Notes under the pieces: model-generated
What the model saw: the letters and a program-made list of their open reading frames with translations, nothing else
The model's database searches: none
Told to the model about the DNA's origin: nothing
Program-made: the position numbers and the translations under genes
In this document: in pieces, positions 39,601 through 47,612 of the stretch
How the letters are laid out: every line of letters begins with the position of its first letter
Numbering within the stretch: the stretch's first letter is position 1
NCBI GenBank assembly: GCA_963752325.1
Contig: CAVVXU010000011.1
Coordinates: 62,001-126,000 of the forward strand
Direction of reading: 5' to 3'
Origin: CAVTJL01 sp963752325
GTDB taxonomy: Bacteria > Pseudomonadota > Alphaproteobacteria > Geminicoccales > Geminicoccaceae
Length of the DNA: 64,000 nt

Positions 39601-39953
39601 AGTTTCAGAACGGCGACCCGCGGATTGATCCGCGGCGCGTGATCTCTTTCGTGGCACCTGTGGGCGCTACCTATTTCGTGCCGAGCGGCTGGTTCGCGCG
39701 CGGCGCCATCCTGCCAATCTGGCAATCGCGCCGTTACAATGGCGAGGACCCCCAAAGTTGGTTCTCGACATCTGTTGATCTTCAGCTAGGCTATCAATTC
39801 CCGGACAATCGAGGGCAGATATCCTTTGAAGCAACCAATATCTTTGATGCGGATATCTGGTATCAGGACGAGAATTACAGAACAAATGAGACACGCGTCA
39901 GCGGAATATCTCCGGAGCGCGCGTTTATCCTCCGAGTTCTTCTTCGTTTCTAG
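36696..39953 (+). CDS. FecR-TPR-outer-membrane beta-barrel fusion protein
   Basis: The GTG at 36696 is preferred over one at 36639 because AGAAGGAG precedes it and a compact signal peptide follows (TLARDSLVTAVLLTFSCCVP, cleavage after DAEA). The 1,085-residue product has a FecR domain (about 35-150; RLDENSALRIE, RTPYVNAGIKGTEIYA), TPR-like helical repeats (about 240-560) and, from about 600, alternating beta-strand sequence ending in ILRVLLRF with the C-terminal Phe typical of outer-membrane barrels. No TonB plug is visible. TPR-plus-barrel layouts occur in secretion or assembly proteins such as SLAM and in polysaccharide exporters, so a secretion role is possible (inference). GC content falls in the barrel half. 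Two small exported proteins follow, the first 15 bases away. Confidence 0.85.
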   Translation: MTLARDSLVTAVLLTFSCCVPDAEAQEEAACPQEAGRGSVVGELVSSTGTVLIGSRVFESGGGAASICEGDVISVGPSSRAAVYLIEASTVLRLDENSALRIEAPETPGSGIVQLLQGALYLLSQVRRTLTVRTPYVNAGIKGTEIYARTAAPSAHGPSAEIVVFEGVVAVEKSRDGAAIGPPLRSGEALRVSADGQASRERLAAAGTPYEVLRRAAAGRLAWTLYYPELPVSDTGVSDPRLTKAARLLQAGQALRAEALLRQVEGRGPVGGLRDALLASIAVARGDGAEASRLAEAAVGEAPGLVAARLAQSYARQLVLDLDGALVAAEAASDIAPRDPLVWGRLAELRMMQGRIRMARSAAARSVELGGAAPADIALGFAALAAYDARAAEAAFERALVRDSQNPTAQLGLGLALIRQNQLAEGGRHIAMAVALDPTSSLLRSYLGRVLTEQYRGAKAGAQLDMAKTLDPADPTPWYFDASRLLLENRPVEALEALEQSIERNDNRAPYRSRLLLDQDRAGRGANLASIYDSLGFHQLGVNEAAKALEAAPDSAAVRRYVADTAGRAPDQELIRVSETFKAQLLEPPSGWPISPRAPYQDFSLGLGLPLPPGFNEYETAFIHDGLRASISGTAGSFSTFGQESIVSALHGPLSLGAGALTTTSDGFRRNADIENTLYDAYGKLAITEDVAVQIAYHHRDTNFGDITLNGNPGSYDPNVKSAITESDVAAGLSWRLAPGSTVLGSVIVGEYKNRDEGVFFPGRTTLSGSQYELQHILSAGGFDFLYGGGFALISQSDHDDTSRSDERSSRNSQILYGQISRQLSPALYVTGGLEAIRYDLHRRDKATLGPLLGARYRFNDKVSVRAALSRTVKQVLVTEQTLEPDTLMGFPLLFDDFGGSISNAAHIGIDTEVTDRLRIGAAGSIRKIELASGGSTRAANWEIYDASAYAYLIVNDRVTLFAEPQFDEFQNGDPRIDPRRVISFVAPVGATYFVPSGWFARGAILPIWQSRRYNGEDPQSWFSTSVDLQLGYQFPDNRGQISFEATNIFDADIWYQDENYRTNETRVSGISPERAFILRVLLRF

Positions 39954-39968
39954 AAAAGGGAGAATGCT

Positions 39969-40379
39969 ATGTTGTGCAAGCAGCCATCATCGGTTAAGTC
40001 GTCGATTAGCGCCATGCCCGACGTGGCGATGCGAGCGGCGCCCGTCGGCGCCACGCTGGCGGTGATATTCGGCCTCCTGGTCGCCGGGCAAAGCCGCGCT
40101 CAGGAGCCGGTGATGCCCCCGACTGCCCCGATGCCGAAGGAGGTGGCGGATATCATCACCAAGCTGGGCTTCGGCAATATTGACAAGATCGTAGTTGTGC
40201 CCGAATCCGGACCTCCGATGATCTGGTATACGCATCCTCTCGATCTCGAGCATCCCATCGACATCGACACGGATGTTCTTATCCAAGGAGTTCTCGACGA
40301 GAAGGATTATACCAACTCGCCTGCTTACTACTACCAAAAGAGACTTTGCGTTAAGAGAGGTAAGCAGTGCGTCTTCTGA
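39969..40379 (+). CDS. Small exported protein A with conserved C-terminal Cys motif
   Basis: The product is 136 residues starting at the ATG at 39969, with AAGGGAG about five to ten bases upstream, only 15 bases after the barrel gene. An N-terminal tail of about 28 residues precedes a hydrophobic core (GATLAVIFGLLVAGQSRA); cleavage after Ala44 leaves a mature protein of 92 residues. The mature part has NIDKIVVVPESGPPMIWYT, a HPIDIDTD segment and the terminal CVKRGKQCVF (Cys127 and Cys134). An in-frame ATG at 40029 would give a shorter signal peptide. No known family is recognised. The next small gene is its paralogue. Possible client of the adjacent barrel protein (inference). Confidence 0.8.
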   Translation: MLCKQPSSVKSSISAMPDVAMRAAPVGATLAVIFGLLVAGQSRAQEPVMPPTAPMPKEVADIITKLGFGNIDKIVVVPESGPPMIWYTHPLDLEHPIDIDTDVLIQGVLDEKDYTNSPAYYYQKRLCVKRGKQCVF

Positions 40380-40581
40380 GCGGAGAGCCTCGCGCAGTGC
40401 TGCATCGGTGTTCTGTGGTGGGAGGCCGACGTAGGCACGGCGGTAGGCCTCATCGGACGTTCGTGCTCAAGTAGGTGAGATCCGGACCAGAAGGAGATCG
40501 TGCCAACTGCGTGCGCGGCGATCGGCATCCAACTTTCTTCTCGAAGCCCTTCATCGAGTTCAGGTAAAGGAGAAAGCCAGA

Positions 40582-40989
40582 ATGAAGCTGCAGTCCTCTC
40601 CGATATGCTCGTCGACGCGCACGAGCGCTTTGGGATCGAAACGCTTGGCCCCTGCTGGCGTCGCGCTTGCACTGGTGGTGGCCCTTTCGACACTTGGCCC
40701 GAGTCGCGCCGACGACCTCGTGAAGCCTGAGACCGCTCCGCTGCCGCCGAATATCTCGGACGCTCTGGGTAAGGAGGGCTTGACGAATATCGACAAGGTC
40801 GTCATCGTTCACCAGTCTGGGCCACCGACGATCTGGTACACCAGTCCTGTCGACTATGATCATCCGATGGATGTCGATCCGCTCGATCTGGCGGAGGGCG
40901 TCTATAGCCTTGAGAACGTCACGGACACACCCTTCTATTTCTTGAAGGGGAAGGGCTGCGTCAAGTGCGGCAAGCAATGCTGCTTCTGA
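40582..40989 (+). CDS. Small exported protein B, paralogue of A, four C-terminal Cys
   Basis: The product is 135 residues from the ATG at 40582, preceded by AAAGGAG. The signal peptide core is PAGVALALVVALSTLGPSRA, cleavage after Ala43, again leaving 92 mature residues. It shares with protein A the block NIDKVVIVHQSGPPTIWYT, then DHPMDVD, and ends CVKCGKQCCF with Cys126, Cys129, Cys133 and Cys134. Protein A has only two of these cysteines. The extra pair could bind a metal or form disulfides in the periplasm. It lies 202 bases after protein A, so it may have its own promoter. Function unknown. Confidence 0.8.
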   Translation: MKLQSSPICSSTRTSALGSKRLAPAGVALALVVALSTLGPSRADDLVKPETAPLPPNISDALGKEGLTNIDKVVIVHQSGPPTIWYTSPVDYDHPMDVDPLDLAEGVYSLENVTDTPFYFLKGKGCVKCGKQCCF

Positions 40990-41064
40990 GCGGCCTGGCT
41001 CTCGCGGCCTGAAGCTGGCTCCTCGCCGGACAGCCACCCGAGCGAGGGGCCAGCGGTCGGGTCG

Positions 41065-41601
41065 CTACACCACGCCCACCAGCCGCAGCCCGATGAAGAT
41101 GCCTGCGCCGGCGGCGAGGAGAATGAGCGGGCTCATGCGGCTCGCCATCAGGACGGCCGTGGAGGCGAAGGCGATGGCCTGCGCCAGCCACCCGCCATCC
41201 AGCGCCTGGAGCAGGACATAGACCGCGGCCAGGATCATGCCGGCCGCGACCGGGCGCAGGCCGGTCTCGAGCACGATCTGCCAGCGGGCACCCTTGTAGC
41301 GGGTCCAGAGATGGGCCACGCCGTAGATGAGAAAGGCGGTGGGCCCGAAGATCGAGGCCGTGGCGACGATCGCACCCCAAAAGCCCGCCACCTGCCAGCC
41401 GATCAGGGTCACGAGCAGCGAGCCGGGGCCGGGCGCCATGCGCGAGATCGCGAAGGTGTTCACGAATTGGGCGTCGGTCATCCAGTGGTGCACGCTCACC
41501 ACCTGCCGCTGGATGTCGGCCACCACCGCCTGCCCGCCGCCGATCGTGACGAGGGAGAGCGGCGCGAAGACGGTGAAAAGGTCCCAGAGCTGCTTCATCA
41601 T
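41065..41601 (-). CDS. chrA: Chromate transporter family subunit (short-chain CHR, half 2)
   Basis: The product is 178 residues, starting at the ATG at 41601 (MMKQLWDLFTVFAPLSLVTI). It has the CHR-domain motif TIGGGQAVVADIQRQV and the MAPGPGSLLVTLIGWQ segment, with about five to six membrane helices. It corresponds to one half of a long-chain ChrA protein. Its start overlaps the stop of the upstream half (ATGATGA), so the two are translationally coupled and probably form a heteromer. CHR proteins export chromate or move other oxyanions; chromate specificity is not proven by sequence. Confidence 0.88.
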   Translation of the reverse strand: MMKQLWDLFTVFAPLSLVTIGGGQAVVADIQRQVVSVHHWMTDAQFVNTFAISRMAPGPGSLLVTLIGWQVAGFWGAIVATASIFGPTAFLIYGVAHLWTRYKGARWQIVLETGLRPVAAGMILAAVYVLLQALDGGWLAQAIAFASTAVLMASRMSPLILLAAGAGIFIGLRLVGVV

Positions 41602-42158
41602 GCGCCGGTGTTTCCGGACAGGCCCAGCGACGCCGCGGCAATGCTGATCGAGCCTGCCGCCAGCACGACCCAGACGAGGGGCCAGTGCAGGATGCCGATG
41701 GCGACGAAGGTGGCCGCCATCACGAGCATCGGCACCACCCGCCGCGGCACCCGGCGCGCCGCCGTGATGCCCATCGAGAGGGAGAGCCCGATCGCCGCGG
41801 CGGCAGCGCCCGCGAGCGCCACATGGGTGAGCCTGAACTGGGAGAGCGAGGCGAAGAGGACGCCCAGCAGCACGATCAGGATGCCGGGTGGCACGATGAT
41901 GCCGCAAAAGCCCGCCACGGCACCCCAGCGGCCGAGCAGGCGGTAGCCGATCCAGATGGCCATGTTCTTGACGTTGACCCCGGGCAGCGCCTGCGAGATG
42001 GCGAGGCCGTTCAGGAACTCCTCCTCGGTCATCCAGTCGCGGTCCTGGACGAACTCCCGGAGCAGCCAGCCGCTGAGGCCCCCACCGAAGCTGGTGAGCC
42101 CGATGCGGCTGAAAATGAGAAAAAGCTGGAGTGCGGTGGGCTTGGCGGTGGTTGGCAT
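41598..42158 (-). CDS. chrA: Chromate transporter family subunit (short-chain CHR, half 1)
   Basis: The product is 186 residues with the CHR motif TSFGGGLSGWLLREFV near residue 22, the DWMTEEEFLNGLAISQALPG segment and about five membrane helices. It matches the N-terminal half of bidomain ChrA. The stop overlaps the start of the second half, as in typical paired short-chain CHR operons. The ATG at 42158 gives the normal length. Confidence 0.9.
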   Translation of the reverse strand: MPTTAKPTALQLFLIFSRIGLTSFGGGLSGWLLREFVQDRDWMTEEEFLNGLAISQALPGVNVKNMAIWIGYRLLGRWGAVAGFCGIIVPPGILIVLLGVLFASLSQFRLTHVALAGAAAAAIGLSLSMGITAARRVPRRVVPMLVMAATFVAIGILHWPLVWVVLAAGSISIAAASLGLSGNTGA

Positions 42159-42275
42159 AGGGGGCTCCGACGCTCGGTCGGCGTCACCATGCGAGCGCCG
42201 GCAGTCCGCGCCAAGAGGCCGGAGGGCAGGGGAGCGATGCGGAGGCCGGGCCGTGAGTAGCCGGGCCCTCTCCGG

Positions 42276-43461
42276 CTATGCCGCGCCCGGCACCGTGACC
42301 CAGCGGCCCTCCCTGGTCGAGGCGAGGCAGGCCTCGATGAAGGCCAGGCCATCCGCCCCATCGTCGGCAGTCGGAAAGTGGAGGCAGAGCGGATCGGGCG
42401 TGGTGCCGGCGAGGCGGGCCGCGACGGCCTCGGCGAAGTCGGCGTAGAGGTTGGCGAAGGCCTCGTGGAAGCCCTCCGGGTGGCCGGGCGGCACCCGGGC
42501 GGCGCGGCGCGCCAGCGGATGGAGGCCGGGCAGGCCGCGGGTCAGCAGGCGGGCCGCCTCGCCGTTGCGCATGTGGCGCAGCTGATTGAGAGAGGCCTGC
42601 TCCCAGAAGAGGCCACCTTCCTCGCCATAGACCTCGATGGCTCAGCGCGTTCTCGGCCCCGGTCGCGGCCTTGCTGGCGAGCAGCACGCCCTTGGCCCCG
42701 CCGCCAGCTCGAGGAGCGCCATGCCGGTGTCGTGCGCCGTCCGGCCGGGCAGCACGGCACCCACCTCGGCCATGACCCGAGCGACCGGCTGGCCGGTGAC
42801 GAATGACAAGAGCTGGTGGGCATGGGTGCCGATGTCGCCCATGACGTGGCTGGCCCCGCCCTTGGCCGGGTCGAGGCGCCAGCGCAGGCGGGCCGGCATC
42901 GCATCGGGCGTGTCCTCGACGCGGCTGCCGAGGCTGCCCTGGATGTAGGTCACATGGACGAGGCGCAGCGGCCCGAGCTCGCCCGCCGCCACCATGGCCC
43001 GCGCCTGGCGGACCATCGGATAGCCCGAATAGTTGTGGGTGAGGCAGAAGACGAGGCCGCTCTCGCGGGCCCGGCGGGCCAGCGCCCGGGCGCTCGCGAG
43101 GTCGTTCGTCAGGGGCTTGTCGCAGATCACGTCGAGCCCGGCCGCCAGCGCCTGCCCGGCGATGGCCTCGTGGCTGTCGTTGGGCGTGGCGATCGCGACG
43201 GCGTCGATCCCATCGGGGCGGCTCCCGCTCGCCCGCGATCATGGCGGCCACGTCGCCATAGCCCCGCTCGATGCCCAGCGCCTTGGCCTGGGCCAGCGAG
43301 CGCTCGGGGTCGGAGGAGAGCACGCCGGCCTTGATCTCGATCAGGTCGTCGAGGCGTGCCGCAGCGCGGTGGACGGGGCCGATGAGGCCGATGCCGCCAC
43401 CGCCCACCATGCCCAGACGCAGGCGGCGGCCGAGGCGGGCGATCACGGGGTTGTCCGTCAC
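42276..43461 (-). CDS. Gfo/Idh/MocA-family oxidoreductase, three frameshifts
   Basis: The N-terminal Rossmann motif is clear (RLGMVGGGGIGLIGPVHRAA) after a GTG start at 43461. The conserved CDKPLTNDLASA block (the family's EKP motif, with Asp in place of Glu) and a central SHVMGDIGTHAHQL segment follow. C-terminal sequence ends GLAFIEACLASTREGRWVTV. Frame changes near 43220, 42710 and 42648 split the gene; each can be mended by one base. Corrected length is about 390 residues. These enzymes oxidise sugars, inositols or related alcohols with NAD(P). The start overlaps the stop of the sugar isomerase gene by GTGA, so both belong to one operon. Confidence 0.85.
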
Positions 43462-44522
43462 GGCGCAGCTCCGATGCCGAGGATCCTGCGGTTGCGGGCG
43501 CGGTCGGCGCCGGCCTGCATGCCGGCATCGAAGGCCCGGCCCTGGACCTGGATGATGTGATCCCGGATGAAGGCCGCACCCTCGGCGGCACCGACCTCGG
43601 GGTCCTTCAGGCAGCACTCCCACTCGAGCACGGCCCAGCCGTCATAGTCCTGCTGGGCGAGCCGGCTGAAGATGCCGCCGAAGTCGACGTCGCCGTCGCC
43701 CGGCGAGCGGAAGCGGCCGGCACGGCCGAGCCAGCCCTGATAGCCGCCATAGGTGCCGACGCGCGGGCTCGTGTTCCACTCGGCGTCCTTGACGTGGACG
43801 ACCTTGATGCGCTCGCGATAGAGCTCGAGGAAGCCCAGATAGTCGATGTGCTGCAGGAAGAGGTGGGAGGGGTCGTAGAGCAGGTTGACGCGCGGGTGCT
43901 GGTCCATCGCGTCGAGGAACAGCTCGAACGAGGCGCCGTCGTGGATGTCCTCGCCCGGATGGACCTCGAAGCAGAGGTCGACCCCGGCCGCATCGAACGC
44001 CTCGACGATCGGCCGCCAGCGCCGCGCCAGCTCGGCGAAGCCCTCCTCGACGAGGCCCGTCGGCCGCGGCGGGTAGAGATAAAGAAAAGGCCAGAGCAGC
44101 GAGCCCGGAAAGCTCACATGGCGGTCGAGGCCGAGGCGGCGGCTGGCGCGCGCGGCCTTGACGAGCTGGTCGATGGCCCAGGCGCGTCGGGCGGACGGAT
44201 TCCCGCGCAGCCGCTCGGGCGCGAAGATGTCGACCGTCTGGTCGTAGGCCGGGTGGATCGCCACCAGATGGCCCTGGCGGTGGGTCGAGAGCTCGCTGAT
44301 CTCGAGGCCGTGCAGGGCGAGCTGCCCTTTCACCTCGTCGCAATAGGCGTCGCTCTCGGCCGCCTTGTCGAGGTCGAGGACCTCGGGGTTGAAGGTCGGC
44401 ACCTGCACGCCCCGGAAGCCCTTCCCGCCGGCCCAGCGGGCGAGCCCGGGGAGGCTGTCGAACGGCGGCTCGGGTGCCATGAACTGGGCCAGAAACACGG
44501 CCGGGCCCTTGATCGTCCGCAT
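43458..44522 (-). CDS. Sugar phosphate isomerase/epimerase (xylose isomerase-like TIM barrel)
   Basis: The product is 354 residues. It shows the AP-endonuclease-2/xylose isomerase-like barrel with likely metal ligands Glu in LCFEVHPGEDI, Asp and His in LYDPSHLFLQHIDYLG, His in VVHVKDAEW and Glu in AVLEWECCLKD. It starts at the ATG at 44522 and overlaps the downstream oxidoreductase gene by four bases. In this family the usual partner is a Gfo/Idh/MocA oxidoreductase, as here, and together they often process inositols, ketosugars or glycosides. The exact substrate is unknown. Confidence 0.9.
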   Translation of the reverse strand: MRTIKGPAVFLAQFMAPEPPFDSLPGLARWAGGKGFRGVQVPTFNPEVLDLDKAAESDAYCDEVKGQLALHGLEISELSTHRQGHLVAIHPAYDQTVDIFAPERLRGNPSARRAWAIDQLVKAARASRRLGLDRHVSFPGSLLWPFLYLYPPRPTGLVEEGFAELARRWRPIVEAFDAAGVDLCFEVHPGEDIHDGASFELFLDAMDQHPRVNLLYDPSHLFLQHIDYLGFLELYRERIKVVHVKDAEWNTSPRVGTYGGYQGWLGRAGRFRSPGDGDVDFGGIFSRLAQQDYDGWAVLEWECCLKDPEVGAAEGAAFIRDHIIQVQGRAFDAGMQAGADRARNRRILGIGAAP

Positions 44523-44544
44523 CGAGCGCCTCCCCTTGGCGTCT

Positions 44545-45701
44545 TCAGCTCTTCACGAGATTGGCCTCGATATAGTCGAGATCGATGTCCTGGCCCAGGC
44601 CGGGCTGTGTCCTTGAGGTGGACATAGCCGTCCTCGTCCATCTCGTCGTCGATGCGCGTCAGGTAGGCCGGCGGCTTCTCGTAGTCGACGAAGGGATGGA
44701 GCAGGCCGCGCTCGTAGAAGGTGGTGTTCATGATGGTGGCGCAGACGGCGAGGTTGCCGGCACCCGTGCCGTGGATCTCACAGCTCATGCCGAAGCCCTC
44801 GGCGATGTGGGCCACCTTGAGCGAGGGGCCGATGCCGCCCACGTCCCACACACCGGTGCGCAGCATGTCGCAGGCACCCTTGGACGCCCACTCGGCACGG
44901 GTGTGGAACTTGCCGGCCATGCTCTCGGGCCCGAGGATGTTGAGCCGGGTGTTGGCGCTGAGCCACTGGTAGGAGCTCAAGGAGGCCTCCTCCATCGGCT
45001 CCTCCATCCAGAGATAGCCCAGCTCGTGGAGCCGGTCGGCGAGCCACAGCGCGTCGGCGCGGCTGTACCAGTGGTTGGGATCGAGCATCAGCGGGATGTC
45101 GGGCCCCACGGCCTCGCGCACGGCGGCGCAGGCGGCGTAGTCGAGCTTGACGTTGGGGGCGCCTGGGATCGGGGGCATCCAGGTGTGGAGCTTGACGGCC
45201 TTGTAACCCCGCTCCTTGACCATCCACTGGGCGAAGCGGCCATAGTCCTCGGGCGTCTTGAGGCCGCCCTCGAGGTCGTCGCCGCACATCGTGCTGCCGT
45301 AGGCCAGGATCTTGTCCTGATAGCCGCCGATGAGCTTGTAGACCGGCAGGCCGAGCTTGCGGCCGGCGAGGTCCCACAGGCCGAGCTCGACGGCGCAGAG
45401 CACGCGGTCGGTCAGCCGGGCGGCGCTGCCGCGCTGCCACTTGTACATGGCCTGCCAGAGCCTCTCGCGGTCCATCGGGTCGGCGCCGACGAGGACGGGG
45501 CGTACGAACGCGTTGAGGAGGCTCTCGTCGAGGGCGGTCGGCGGTGCGGTCACATAACCGGTGGTGCCATCGTCGCAGACGATGCTCAAGAGGCCGTGGC
45601 GGGCGTCGCGCCACGGGCCCGGATGGGTGTGGCCGTCGCTGTCGTTGAGCTTGTTCGTCTGGTAGTTGAAGATCCTGGTGCTGACCTCGACGATCCGCAT
45701 G
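44545..45701 (-). CDS. Mandelate racemase/enolase-superfamily sugar-acid dehydratase-like, one late frameshift
   Basis: The product is about 385 residues from the ATG at 45701 (MRIVEVSTRIFNYQTNKLND). Catalytic landmarks are a KxH-type motif in YKAVKLHTW, metal-ligand candidates Asp in LMLDPNHWYS, Glu in WMEEPMEEASL and Glu in LGPESMAGKF, and a His in CEIHGTGAGN. The layout fits acid-sugar dehydratases; the specific acid cannot be assigned. Near 44606 one extra base disrupts the last 20 codons; correcting it yields PGLGQDIDLDYIEANLVKS and a stop at 44545. It is divergent from the FCD regulator, which probably controls it. Confidence 0.88.
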
Positions 45702-45791
45702 GCGTATCCCTGGCTTTTTGGCCTCGACGCCGGAGCTGGGCCGGTCCCGGCCGCCCTCAGCTCCGGCTGCAGCGTCTGCCGCGCTGGCCGC

Positions 45792-45804
45792 TTGTACGAT
45801 AACA
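45792..45804. promoter_or_regulatory. Candidate GntR/FCD regulator site
   Basis: TTGTACGATAACA is an imperfect inverted repeat (TTGT...AACA) in the 154-bp gap between the enolase-superfamily gene and the divergent FCD regulator, about 50 bases upstream of the latter. FadR-subfamily regulators often bind short TnGTnnnACnA-like sites. Only position and weak symmetry support it. Confidence 0.3.
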
Positions 45805-45855
45805 GGATAGGGTGATGGGCGGCCCATCGACAACGGATTACAGCGGGAGGGGGCA

Positions 45856-46608
45856 ATGTTGGCGACGCAGCGCGAGCTCGGGCCGGTCGAGCCGCCCATG
45901 AGCCTGACGGCGACGGTAATCCGGCAGCTCACCATCGAGATCGAGCAGGGTCGCTGGAATCCGGGGGATCGCCTGCCGGCCGAGAGCAGCATGGCGGCGA
46001 CCTTCGGCGTCAGCCGCACCGTGGTCCGCGAGGCTGTGGCAGCGCTCAAGGCAGCGGGGCTCGTCTCGTCGCGCCAGGGGCGCGGCATCTTCGTGGTCGA
46101 GCCGCCGTCGCGCGAGCCCTTCCTCGGAATCGCGAGCGACCCGGCCTCGCTCGAGGACGCGCTGGCGCTTCTCGAGCTTCGCCTCGCGCTTGAGACCGAG
46201 ATGAGCGCGCTCGCGGCCGAGCGCCGGACGCGCGAGGAGCTCAGCGCCATCGAGGACGAGCTCGAGGAGCTCGATCGCCTGATCGCGGCCGGCGACGACG
46301 CGGTCGACGCCGACTTCAGCTTTCACCGCTGTGTCGCTCAGGCGAGCGGCAATCCGTATTTCGAGCGGCTGCTGGCCTTCCTCGGCACCATCATCATCCC
46401 GCGACAGCGCATCCGCTACGGCCTCGTCGAGCCGGCCACGCGCCGGGCCTATCTCGAGGAGATCCAGCGCGAGCACCGGCGCATCTATGCCGCCATCGCG
46501 GCCGGCGACACGGCGGCGGCGCGGCGGCAGGCCCGCTCGCACATGGAGCGCAGCCGGGCCCGCTACGGCCAGCTGATGCGCCTCGGCGCTAGCCCGGACC
46601 AGCCCTGA
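45856..46608 (+). CDS. FadR-subfamily GntR regulator (FCD domain)
   Basis: The product is 250 residues: an N-terminal winged helix (GRWNPGDRLPAESSMAATFG, then VSRTVVREAVAALKAAGLV) and a C-terminal FCD ligand domain with metal-type positions in DADFSFHRCVAQASGNPYF and EHRRIYAAIAAGD. FCD regulators typically respond to sugar acids or organic acids. It is divergent from the sugar-acid cluster, which it likely represses in the absence of substrate. Its 3' end overlaps that of the convergent AroE-like gene by about 20 bases. Confidence 0.93.
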   Translation: MLATQRELGPVEPPMSLTATVIRQLTIEIEQGRWNPGDRLPAESSMAATFGVSRTVVREAVAALKAAGLVSSRQGRGIFVVEPPSREPFLGIASDPASLEDALALLELRLALETEMSALAAERRTREELSAIEDELEELDRLIAAGDDAVDADFSFHRCVAQASGNPYFERLLAFLGTIIIPRQRIRYGLVEPATRRAYLEEIQREHRRIYAAIAAGDTAAARRQARSHMERSRARYGQLMRLGASPDQP

Positions 46609-47386
46609 GGAAGGCCAGCTGCGCGTCGATCTGCAGCTCGGCCATCGGCCGACCGCCCACCACCTTGCAGCCCTTCGCCCGAGCCGCGTCCATGATCTCG
46701 GTATCGCGTACCGCGATGATGTCGATGAACGCGGTGGGTGCCGAGAGAGTAGCGGGGTCGAGCGGCATCGCATCGCCCGCATGGAGGCCGAGCGAGGTGC
46801 AGTTCACGACAAGGTCGAAGCCCGTCGCGTCGGCGGGAACGGCACGGGCGGGCGCCTCGGGCAGCACCCTCTTGATGTCGCGCACCAGCGCCTCGGCCCG
46901 CTCTGGCGACCGGTTGGTGATCGCGAGGTCGGCCACACCTTCGGCCGCCATGGCAAAGGCGATCGCCCGCCCGGCGCCGCCCGCACCTAGAAGCAGCACG
47001 CGCTTGCCCTTGGGCTCGATATCGGCCGAGCGCGCCGCCGCGAGCAGGCCCACGCCGTCGAACATCTCGCCTACCAGCCGCGCGCCCGGATCGAAGCGCA
47101 CCGTGTTGACCGCCCCCATGTTCTTCCCATTGGGGCCCAGCTCGTGACACAGCCGGGCGATCGCCTCCTTGTGAGGGATCGTCACGATGAGCCCGCCCAG
47201 GTTGCGGATCCTCGCGAGCTCGGGAACCACGCTCGCCAGGTCGGCCGGCGGCACGTCGAGGGCGAGGAGCAGGGCATCCATGCCCTTGCGCTCGAACACC
47301 GGGTTGAAGAACTCCGGAGCCCGCACGTGCGAGGTCGGATGGGCGATGATCGCATAGAGACGGGTCTTGCCGGAGATCGATTGCAT
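46589..47386 (-). CDS. Shikimate/quinate dehydrogenase-like protein (AroE paralogue)
   Basis: The product is 265 residues from the ATG at 47386 (MQSISGKTRLYAIIAHPTSH). It has the AroE catalytic Lys in VTIPHKEAIA, an AVNTV segment, the Asp in FDGVGLLAA and the nucleotide loop LLGAGGAGRAI. The substrate-binding SxS motif that usually follows the first strand is altered to SHVRAP, and the C-terminal segment reads MAELQIDAQLAFL. This suggests a specialised paralogue acting on a shikimate- or quinate-like compound in catabolism rather than the housekeeping AroE. Its location beside the FCD regulator and sugar-acid genes supports that view (inference). Confidence 0.85.
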   Translation of the reverse strand: MQSISGKTRLYAIIAHPTSHVRAPEFFNPVFERKGMDALLLALDVPPADLASVVPELARIRNLGGLIVTIPHKEAIARLCHELGPNGKNMGAVNTVRFDPGARLVGEMFDGVGLLAAARSADIEPKGKRVLLLGAGGAGRAIAFAMAAEGVADLAITNRSPERAEALVRDIKRVLPEAPARAVPADATGFDLVVNCTSLGLHAGDAMPLDPATLSAPTAFIDIIAVRDTEIMDAARAKGCKVVGGRPMAELQIDAQLAFLRAGPG

Positions 47387-47612
47387 GATGGCGTGCCTCC
47401 CCTCGAACGCAGGCGGAGACTGGCAGAGGACCACGGGCTTGTCATTGTCCCCGGGACATGAGGGCCATGCCCACAGCCACGCTGTCGCGCCGTCTTGCCA
47501 TCATGTAAGAATAGTCTATCGCCCGGGTAACGGTCGCATCGACGGGCGGCCGATCCCTACGCGGCTCAGGGCCTTGCATTCTGCTGCGTCGATCCAGGCG
47601 CGAGGAGGTGGC

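Noticed and set aside
40500..40730. A 76-codon plus-strand frame with AGAAGGAG upstream, overlapping small protein B
   Set aside because: It overlaps the better-supported gene in another frame, lacks a signal peptide and has no similarity to protein A.
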